Shown here: positions 1-5,984 of the stretch, piece after piece
Layout: every line of letters starts with the position of its first letter
Numbering within the stretch: the stretch's first letter is position 1
From: Limiplasma sp036645955
GTDB lineage: Bacteria > Bacillota > Clostridia > Christensenellales > Aristaeellaceae
DNA length: 8,421 bases
Assembly (NCBI GenBank): GCA_036645955.1
Contig: JAVXND010000095.1
Span: forward strand, 1-8,421
Reading direction: 5' to 3'
Position numbers and translations under genes: made by a program
The notes under the pieces: model-generated
The model's input: the letters and a program-made list of their open reading frames with translations, nothing else
The model's database searches: none
Told to the model about the DNA's origin: nothing

Positions 1-2457
1 GTTGCTGTTTTCAAAAACATCCACGCGGCTTACATGGTACTGCCTGCCAATGGCGGCCAAAGCCATGTTGATGCTGGCATTAAAATCCTTGGAGGTGTAG
101 AGCAGTTCAAATATTTGTGTTTCAATGCTCTGTGCCGTTTTCAGGCTCTGCATTTCTTCGTCGTTGGTGCGCAGGGCATTGATCGTATAGCACTCCGCAT
201 CCTTTTCCTGGTATAATACAAACTGATCCTTGCCGTTTTGCTTGGCCTGATACAGCGCCGCATCCGCTTTGCGGTAGAAGGCTTCAAACGGCTCCTTGTG
301 GTTTTCAAGCATAATCACGCCAATACTGCAGGAAATGTTGTATGCGCCCTTTTCACCCTCGTAGGTCTGCCTGAGCGACGCTGACAGCTCCGTCATTTTC
401 TTGAGCACGCCGCTGGTATCAGGCACATTGCGCATGAAAATGGCAAATTCATCGCCGCCCATGCGCCCCACAATGTCAGCCACACGGAACGCCGCTTTCA
501 GCTTTGCGCAAATATCCATCAAAATCAAATCCCCAAAGGCATGCCCCAGCGTGTCGTTGATGCCCTTGAAATTGTCCACATCCAGCACAATCAAAGCGTT
601 GTGCTCATTGGGGAAGCATTGAATGGTCTTGTTCACAAGGTTCACCATGGCAATTTTGTTGTAAAGCCCCGTCATGGGGTCGGTCAGCACTTTGTTTTCC
701 AAGCGCTCCGTCTGCTTCTTGATGGCGTCAATGTCGGACATAAAGCCAATGAGGTAGGATTGCGAACCAAAGTCGTCCGTGTTCAGGCTCAAATCCATCC
801 TTGCCCAAAGATAGGTTTGGTCTGCCCTGCGCAGCCGCGCTTCATAGCTGACCGTCCCATTCTTCCGTAGCTGCTTCATGGCCGCTTTGGTAAGCTCCCA
901 ATCATCGGGGTGAAAAAAGTACTCGGTTACGGCGTTGACAAATTCATCATACGGCAAGGTAGAAAAAGCCCTTGTGTCCTCCAATAGCTTTTCTGGACCA
1001 ATGCCAAAAATGCGCTCGGCATTTTCAAAATGCGTATACAGCTGCTTTGTCATGTCCACTTCAAACAGCGTTCCGCTCGAAGCGTTGATGGCAATGGAAA
1101 AGCGTTTTTCGCTTCTGCGAAGCTCTTCCTCCTGCTGCTTTACAATGGTGATGTCTGTGATGATGCTGTGGTTGCGCAGGCCGTCCGCGTTTTTGACAAG
1201 GTAACCGTTGTCCATTACCCAAAGCAAGGAGCCGTCCTTTTTTCGAATCCGATACGGCATGTTATACGTATCGCCCTTTTGAATCTGCTCCAAGTAAATA
1301 TCAAATACCGCTTTTCGGTCTTCCTCACAAATCGCTTCCAGATATTGACCATGGCACAGGGTATGAAAATCCTCCAGCGTATAGCCCGTCATATCGGTAA
1401 AGCGTTGGCTTACATAGCGTACAATGGTTTGCTCGCAGGTTAGCGCGTGCTCTGCAATAATCATGCCGCCGTTGATGTGTGATAGCAGCGATTGGTATTT
1501 TTCGCTCGCCTGCTTCACATCATTGTTGTACCGCCGATTTTTCAGTTCAATCAGCACAATCACCAGCGCCGCCGCCAGCGCTATTCTAAAAATCATGCGG
1601 TAAAAAACGATGCTGGATTCCCATTTTTCCTGCTGCATCAGCGTATCCGATGAAATGCTGAAGGTGCTCCAATCGTTCACAGTAGAGGGCATAAAGCTTA
1701 CATAGCGCTTTTGCCCCTCATAGGTATAAGCAAAGCTCTTGCTTTCCCTGTTTTGCAAGGCAAGCGCCAATTCTTCCACGGAATAATCAATCATTTTGGT
1801 TTTGGCTAAAAAGGTGAGTAAATTGTCTTCATCGGCGAGCCTGTCCGCGTGCTCGCTTGATAAAATGATGGTGCCGTCAGGCGAAGTGACAAGGCCGTAG
1901 CCATCGCTATAGTAGGTAAAGTTCAACAAGCTTTGTTCCGCTGTGGAAAGCGGATAGAGTGCAAAAAGCACGCCCTCCATCTCCTGCTCTTTTCTGATGG
2001 GGATGGTGATGATCATGTGTTTTTCGCCGTCCACCAGTTCCACCAGCGGGTTGCTTATATCCGCTTCATCCTTCAGCGCCCGCTTGAAGGCTTTGCTGTC
2101 GGAAAGGTCTTTGATTTCACCTGTGTTGGAACAGCTTTCACCTTGCATGTCGCAAATCACCATTTCGGAAAATCCGCCGTTGTCCGCTGCATTTTGAAGC
2201 ACGCGCACCATGTCGCGCTCGGTCATGCCGTGCATTTCCACCAAGCTGCCCGCAAGCACCTTTAAGGCTTTGATATGGCAAGCAATGCCGTCTGAAAAGG
2301 ATTTGTTGTAATCGACCGAAACATTCGCGAGCAGTTCATAGGTTTCATTGGTTAAGCTATTTTGTAACTGTTGGGAGTAATCCAAAAGGGTGGTCACACA
2401 AAGGGCGCACAGCAAAAATACACATAGCACGCGTATCAAAACGCTTTTTTTCTTCAT
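1..2457 (-). CDS. Membrane-bound PAS-PAS-GGDEF diguanylate cyclase, 3' end missing
   Basis: The reading frame is open for 819 codons from ATG at 2457 to the left edge, so the C-terminus is missing. The product should make cyclic di-GMP from two GTP at the membrane. An N-terminal helix (about 5-25) and a second helix (about 283-304) flank an extracytoplasmic region of about 250 residues that looks like a Cache-type ligand sensor. Two PAS/PAC modules follow (about 320-440 and 450-585). The GGDEF domain (about 588-750) contains LTDPMTGLYN (591-600), the metal/GTP-site segment D626-V-D-N-F and a canonical GGDEF at 667-671. RVAD (658-661) lies exactly five residues before GGDEF, as in the product-inhibition I-site. 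The last ~35 residues (NMALAAIGRQYHVSRVDVFE) resemble the start of a GAF domain. The start is supported by AAGGAGG seven bases upstream and a near-consensus promoter. The gene is separated from the ttcA-like gene by a terminator, so it is probably its own transcription unit. The diguanylate cyclase call is firm; the sensed ligand is unknown. Confidence 0.93.
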   Translation of the reverse strand, partial: MKKKSVLIRVLCVFLLCALCVTTLLDYSQQLQNSLTNETYELLANVSVDYNKSFSDGIACHIKALKVLAGSLVEMHGMTERDMVRVLQNAADNGGFSEMVICDMQGESCSNTGEIKDLSDSKAFKRALKDEADISNPLVELVDGEKHMIITIPIRKEQEMEGVLFALYPLSTAEQSLLNFTYYSDGYGLVTSPDGTIILSSEHADRLADEDNLLTFLAKTKMIDYSVEELALALQNRESKSFAYTYEGQKRYVSFMPSTVNDWSTFSISSDTLMQQEKWESSIVFYRMIFRIALAAALVIVLIELKNRRYNNDVKQASEKYQSLLSHINGGMIIAEHALTCEQTIVRYVSQRFTDMTGYTLEDFHTLCHGQYLEAICEEDRKAVFDIYLEQIQKGDTYNMPYRIRKKDGSLLWVMDNGYLVKNADGLRNHSIITDITIVKQQEEELRRSEKRFSIAINASSGTLFEVDMTKQLYTHFENAERIFGIGPEKLLEDTRAFSTLPYDEFVNAVTEYFFHPDDWELTKAAMKQLRKNGTVSYEARLRRADQTYLWARMDLSLNTDDFGSQSYLIGFMSDIDAIKKQTERLENKVLTDPMTGLYNKIAMVNLVNKTIQCFPNEHNALIVLDVDNFKGINDTLGHAFGDLILMDICAKLKAAFRVADIVGRMGGDEFAIFMRNVPDTSGVLKKMTELSASLRQTYEGEKGAYNISCSIGVIMLENHKEPFEAFYRKADAALYQAKQNGKDQFVLYQEKDAECYTINALRTNDEEMQSLKTAQSIETQIFELLYTSKDFNASINMALAAIGRQYHVSRVDVFENSN

Positions 2458-2464
2458 GCTACGC

Positions 2465-2471
2465 CCTCCTT
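2465..2471 (-). promoter_or_regulatory. Ribosome binding site of the diguanylate cyclase gene
   Basis: On the minus strand AAGGAGG lies seven bases before ATG 2457, a near-perfect Shine-Dalgarno at optimal spacing. It fixes the start codon. An upstream ATG (2475-2477) opens only a seven-codon frame and has no ribosome binding site. Confidence 0.85.
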
Positions 2472-2480
2472 TTTCATGCG

Positions 2481-2490
2481 ACCTATAGGT
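2481..2490. repeat. 10-bp palindrome in the leader of the diguanylate cyclase gene
   Basis: ACCTATAGGT is a perfect 10-bp palindrome lying between the predicted transcription start (about 2496) and the ribosome binding site. A repressor bound here would sit just downstream of the start point. It could also be a chance AT-rich palindrome; no regulator is identified. Confidence 0.3.
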
Positions 2491-2502
2491 TACATATTAA
2501 AT

Positions 2503-2531
2503 AGTATATAAAATAAGCATGTATCTGTCAA
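2503..2531 (-). promoter_or_regulatory. Sigma-A promoter of the diguanylate cyclase gene
   Basis: Read on the minus strand, a perfect -35 TTGACA (2526-2531) is followed by exactly 17 bp and a -10 TATACT (2503-2508, five of six consensus bases). The spacer and the stretch downstream are AT-rich. Transcription should start near 2496, giving a leader of about 40 bases. The promoter lies just past the terminator of the preceding operon, which implies independent expression. It needs no obvious activator, so the gene may be expressed constitutively unless repressed. Confidence 0.85.
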
Positions 2532-2578
2532 GGCGAACTATGTTACATTGTGGGCTTACTTGTCCGTTTATGAAAGCA

Positions 2579-2611
2579 AAAACCACTGCAAGCATGCTGT
2601 GCAATGGTTTT
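2579..2611 (-). terminator. Intrinsic terminator after the ttcA-like gene
   Basis: Thirteen bases past the stop at 2625, the minus strand forms a 12-bp stem, AAAACCATTGCA pairing with TGCAGTGGTTTT with one G-U pair, around a 9-base loop. The 3' arm runs into TTTTTGCTTT. Because the 5' arm starts with an A-tract it could also work on the plus strand, where no gene needs it. It ends the ftsH to ttcA unit just before the next promoter. Confidence 0.75.
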
Positions 2612-2624
2612 ACCAATGACTTTT

Positions 2625-3347
2625 TTATTTTGGCGCTTTTTGCCACAAACCATATTGCTGATCGTTGCGCAGTGCCGACAGCATCATTTCCTTCACATTG
2701 GGGTAGCGCTTGCTTAGCTCCGAAAGCAGCTCCTTCATTTCCTGCCGCTTGGTGTGCCCGTTTGCGGGGCAGGGGTTCACCAGCACGGGCAGATGAAGCA
2801 GCTCCTTCATGTGAATTACATGCTTTTCAGGCAGGTACACCATGGGGCGTATGACGGTGATATCGCTTCGGCTTAAATAGGTATTGGGGTGAAAGGTGTG
2901 CAGTCTGCCTTCAAAAATCAAGCTCATCAGCAGGGTTTCCAGCGCATCGTCGCGGTGATGCCCCAGCGCCAGCTTGTTCATGCCCAGATCCTTTGCAAAA
3001 TCGCACAGCATGCCGCGCCGCATTTTGGCGCAAAGCGCACAGGGGTTATTTTCCTTGCGTATATCGAACAAAATTTCATATAAATCCGTATGGCGGATGG
3101 TGATGGGCGTTTCTATTTCCTCGCAAAAGCGTTCAATGGCAGAGGTATCTGGACGTTCCTTGCCCATGGTGAGCATAATGCCCTGCAAGGTAAAATCTCC
3201 GTGCCTCACCATGCGGTACAGCGAAAGCGCCTTGAGCAGCAGCAGGCTATCCTTGCCGCCGCTCACCCCCACCGCAACGTGATCGCCGGGGGATATCATG
3301 CCAAAATCGCGGTCTGCTCTGCGTATGCAGCCAAGGGTTGTTTTCAC
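2625..3347 (-). CDS. TtcA-like tRNA 2-thiolation protein
   Basis: A 240-residue PP-loop ATP pyrophosphatase of the TtcA family. TtcA adenylates C32 of certain tRNAs and replaces the C2 oxygen with sulfur using an oxygen-sensitive [4Fe-4S] cluster in the cytoplasm. Visible signatures are the PP-loop SGGKDS (29-34), CALC (C103, C106) and a third cysteine in NPCPANG (C193); these three match the cluster ligands of TtcA. The HHRDDALETLL segment (130-140) is also typical. It is shorter than the roughly 310-residue E. coli TtcA, mainly at the termini, as in many Firmicute homologues. The start is GTG (3345-3347), three bases past the upstream stop; a purine-rich GGGAGGGG inside the end of the VanW gene is the likely ribosome binding site, suggesting translational coupling. 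The family call is secure, but the exact substrate (C32 or another site) is inferred, so no symbol is assigned. Confidence 0.88.
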   Translation of the reverse strand: MKTTLGCIRRADRDFGMISPGDHVAVGVSGGKDSLLLLKALSLYRMVRHGDFTLQGIMLTMGKERPDTSAIERFCEEIETPITIRHTDLYEILFDIRKENNPCALCAKMRRGMLCDFAKDLGMNKLALGHHRDDALETLLMSLIFEGRLHTFHPNTYLSRSDITVIRPMVYLPEKHVIHMKELLHLPVLVNPCPANGHTKRQEMKELLSELSKRYPNVKEMMLSALRNDQQYGLWQKAPK

Positions 3348-3350
3348 CTG

Positions 3351-4982
3351 TCAGAACCCCTCCCGCGGCGTAACGCCGACATAAACGCGGTCAGCTCGCG
3401 CCGGATAGGTATCCGTGCTCACCAGCTCGCGCGATTGCTCCGCACCGTCAACCATGGTGCATAAATAGGTCGCAATCACATGCCCCTCGCGCCCCTTGCT
3501 CACCTTGGTTTGGTCTACGTAGGTTACAAAGTTTGCGTCCTTATCCTCAATCAAGGTGGGCTCCTCTGGCTTGGGCAGGGTTTCCACCGTTTCACTCACC
3601 AGCTGATACTTCACATTGCCCAAGGAAAGGCCATAAATGCGCACCTCGCACATTTTACTGCGCTTGCTGTTGCCGCTCTTGATCACATGCGCCGCAATGT
3701 AAATGGTTCCGCCTGATGTGTTTTTAAACGACAAATCCAGCGAGCGGCCCTTTGTGTCCGTAACGGTCGCATCCTGCCCAAGCTCTGTATAGCTCACAGG
3801 GCTTGAGTGCGGGAAACGCTTGGTAATGGTCAGCCCGGATTGAATCGCCGCCAAATACATGGTGGTGCTGGCTTGGCACACGCCGCCGCCCACGCCCATG
3901 ACCTCTTGCCCATAGGCGTACTCAATCGCGGGAAAAAAGCCGTTGTCCAGGCTGCGCGAGCCCACCGTGCCGTTAAAGCTGAACTTGCCGCCGTCCTGAA
4001 TGGTCATGCCGTTGATTTTGCCAAACGCCGTGCGGATGTTGTTGGTACGGTCGTCGCTTGACGAGGATGCAATGGGGGTGGTCACCCTGGCGCGAAGGGA
4101 AACCTTCATTTCCAAATCTGCCCTTGTAATGGCGGGGGGGATGGTTTGCGTTTCGAGCAAAACCTCGCCGCTTTCAAGGTTTTGCACCATTTGCATAATC
4201 TGTTCACGCACGGCGGTGGTATCCAGCCGCTGACCGTACACCTCAGGCGCAAAGGAAAAGGGATTGTTTGCGTCGTCTGGGTTAAAGCTCAAAATTTCAG
4301 CGCTTCTGGGGGATTGAAAGGCCGCTTCCTCCAGCGTTCTTAAAATGTCGTCAATCGGCGCAATGTTTGCGCTTTGCTCCGCGCTTGAAAACTTGTAGCT
4401 GCTTTTGTTCGCCTGTTCAATTTCCTCCTTGAGGGCAAAGATGTCCTTGCGGTTGTTGGGGTCCACATCGTGCCCAATCACCCATGCCTGCCTCAAAGCC
4501 TCGGTTGGGTCAAAGGAAATGCCAAGCGTTGCGGCGGTAATGTCCTTTTGCTCGCCTGACACGTTTTTCATGCGCACATACCAGCCGTTTTGCTTTTCGT
4601 TGACCTTGTCCCACACCTCTTGGCTGCCCTGCGCCCATGTTTTTCCGCTTAAATCAATGCCATCTACGCTCACGTTGTTCATAAACACGTTCATGTAGGG
4701 GCGTATATCGCTTTGCACCTTCAAAATGTAGCCGCCAATGCCCGCGCCTGCCAGCACAATCAAAATCAACAGCAGTTTCAAAAGCTGCCATTTCAGACTG
4801 TGTTTTTTGCGTTGCCGCCCCTCTCCGCCTCGCTGACCGCCGCCCTGTGAGCCGCCGTTTGCGCGGCGCTTGCCTGCGCCCTGCTGCATTTGCTGGGGCG
4901 GCGGGGCATACCAGTTATTGCCCTGCGGGTAGGGATTGCGCCCGTCGTTTGGATTTTGTGGGCTGTAGCCTTGGTTGTACAT
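3351..4982 (-). CDS. Membrane-anchored VanW/G5 cell-envelope protein
   Basis: A 543-residue protein with a type II membrane topology. The cytoplasmic tail (1-62) is disordered, first rich in Tyr, Asn, Pro and Gln, then Gly and Arg, and ends in a basic patch. One membrane helix follows (about 66-86). The outer part starts with regions like the peptidoglycan-binding repeats usually found before VanW (about 98-290; VSVDGIDLSGKT at 104-114). The VanW domain (about 311-440) contains the hallmark GVGGGVCQASTTMYLAA (363-379, C369) and RFPHSSPVSY (389-398). The last ~80 residues resemble a G5 domain, with KGREG (496-500) and a final YVG. VanW was named from vancomycin-resistance clusters, but it is widespread and its biochemical role is unproven; no other van genes are here, so resistance should not be inferred. 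The start has GGGAG directly after the preceding stop, nine bases upstream of the ATG. It is 12 nt after the PHP gene and 3 nt before the ttcA-like gene. Confidence 0.9.
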   Translation of the reverse strand: MYNQGYSPQNPNDGRNPYPQGNNWYAPPPQQMQQGAGKRRANGGSQGGGQRGGEGRQRKKHSLKWQLLKLLLILIVLAGAGIGGYILKVQSDIRPYMNVFMNNVSVDGIDLSGKTWAQGSQEVWDKVNEKQNGWYVRMKNVSGEQKDITAATLGISFDPTEALRQAWVIGHDVDPNNRKDIFALKEEIEQANKSSYKFSSAEQSANIAPIDDILRTLEEAAFQSPRSAEILSFNPDDANNPFSFAPEVYGQRLDTTAVREQIMQMVQNLESGEVLLETQTIPPAITRADLEMKVSLRARVTTPIASSSSDDRTNNIRTAFGKINGMTIQDGGKFSFNGTVGSRSLDNGFFPAIEYAYGQEVMGVGGGVCQASTTMYLAAIQSGLTITKRFPHSSPVSYTELGQDATVTDTKGRSLDLSFKNTSGGTIYIAAHVIKSGNSKRSKMCEVRIYGLSLGNVKYQLVSETVETLPKPEEPTLIEDKDANFVTYVDQTKVSKGREGHVIATYLCTMVDGAEQSRELVSTDTYPARADRVYVGVTPREGF

Positions 4983-4994
4983 TTACTTGCTCCC

Positions 4995-5966
4995 TTATTT
5001 GCATTTCATGGCATTCAACAGCGCGTCCACATCCTCGCGCATGCTTTGCCAGCCCGAAGGCAGCTTGCCCATGCGCACACGCGTATTGAGATCGCCGTGA
5101 TAATCGCTTCCGCCAGTCACCAGCAGGCCTCTGCGCCTTGCAAAAAGCTCCAAAGCACGCACGTCCCTGTGGTTTGCGCTGGGATGAAACACTTCAATGC
5201 CGCATAGCCCAAAGGCCGCCAGCTCGTCTATCAGCGCAAACAGCATGCCGCCCTCCAGCAGCAGCCGCTGTGGATGTGCCAGCACCGTTACTGCGCCTGC
5301 GTTTTGCAAAATTTGCACCGCCTTGGTGGTTTCAAGCCATTTGCGCGATACGTAGGCACTGCGCCCCTCGCCCAAATAGCGTTCAAATGCTTGCTTCATG
5401 GTGGTTACCGCGCCTACCTGCACCAGTGCGCGCGCCACATGCGCACGCCCCACATGCGGGCCGATCAGCGTGGCCTTCACATCCTCTGAAAGCTCCACTC
5501 CTTGCGCGAGCAGCAGCTCCACAATTTTTTGGGAGCGCTCGCGGCGATCCTCGTCCGCCTCGTGCAAGCATTGCGCAAGCTCGGGGTTTTGAGGGTTCGC
5601 GCCATAGCCGAGCAAATGCGTGCGCCCGCCGTGCCCCGTGCTAAGCTCCACGCAGGGTAAAACCACGAACGGGGCATCACTGCCCCGCTCGCGGCGCTTG
5701 CTTCGCACGTTCTGCGCCGCCGCTTCCATTTCCGGCAAGCCATCCATGGTATCGTGATCACTGAGCGCCACATGGGTAAGCCCGAGCTGATCTGCTTGTG
5801 CGCACAGCTCCGTTGGGCTCATCAGCCCATCGGAAAAGGTGCTGTGCAGATGCAAATCCGCCGCGTATTCCTCGGTCGCATGCATCCGCTTCACCTCAAA
5901 ATTCGCCGTCATCCAATTGGCATAAGGACAAATAAAGTCGCCGCGCTTGCGTGATTGGATTGGCAT
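4995..5966 (-). CDS. PHP-domain phosphoesterase of the TrpH/RNase AM type
   Basis: A 323-residue PHP metal-dependent phosphoesterase, by layout of the COG0613 (YciV/TrpH) group. Characterised members hydrolyse 3',5'-nucleoside bisphosphates or trim RNA 5' ends as 5'-3' exonucleases. Metal-ligand motifs are in order: DLHLHSTFSDG (H39, H41, D46), SDHDT (D70, H71), VEL (E107), AHP (H231), EVFHP (H261) and GGSDYHG (D288, H290). The insert GPHVGRAHVARALV (169-182) with a following YLGEGRSAYV is typical of this group and separates it from polymerase-type PHP domains. The ATG at 5966 has only a weak AGGA. An internal ATG at 5885 (residue 28) has GAGGTG six bases upstream and would place the start ten residues before the first metal motif, as is usual, so the 27-residue extension may not be translated. 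It follows ftsH by 18 nt (99 nt with the later start). The exact substrate cannot be read from sequence. Confidence 0.88.
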   Translation of the reverse strand: MPIQSRKRGDFICPYANWMTANFEVKRMHATEEYAADLHLHSTFSDGLMSPTELCAQADQLGLTHVALSDHDTMDGLPEMEAAAQNVRSKRRERGSDAPFVVLPCVELSTGHGGRTHLLGYGANPQNPELAQCLHEADEDRRERSQKIVELLLAQGVELSEDVKATLIGPHVGRAHVARALVQVGAVTTMKQAFERYLGEGRSAYVSRKWLETTKAVQILQNAGAVTVLAHPQRLLLEGGMLFALIDELAAFGLCGIEVFHPSANHRDVRALELFARRRGLLVTGGSDYHGDLNTRVRMGKLPSGWQSMREDVDALLNAMKCK

Positions 5967-5984
5967 ATTGCTTTCCTGCTTTCG

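Noticed and set aside
2454..2477. Seven-codon upstream frame overlapping the diguanylate cyclase start by ATGA
   Set aside because: It has no ribosome binding site of its own and in fact contains the one used by the main gene; most likely chance.
3351..4982. Vancomycin resistance locus because of the VanW domain
   Set aside because: VanW domains are widespread in Firmicute envelope proteins, and there is no vanA/B, vanH, vanX or vanRS gene in the window.
5138..5644. Plus-strand open frame of 168 codons across the PHP gene
   Set aside because: It is antisense to a gene with clear metal-binding motifs; its translation is low-complexity (Pro, Ala, Arg, His) and it has no recognisable domain.
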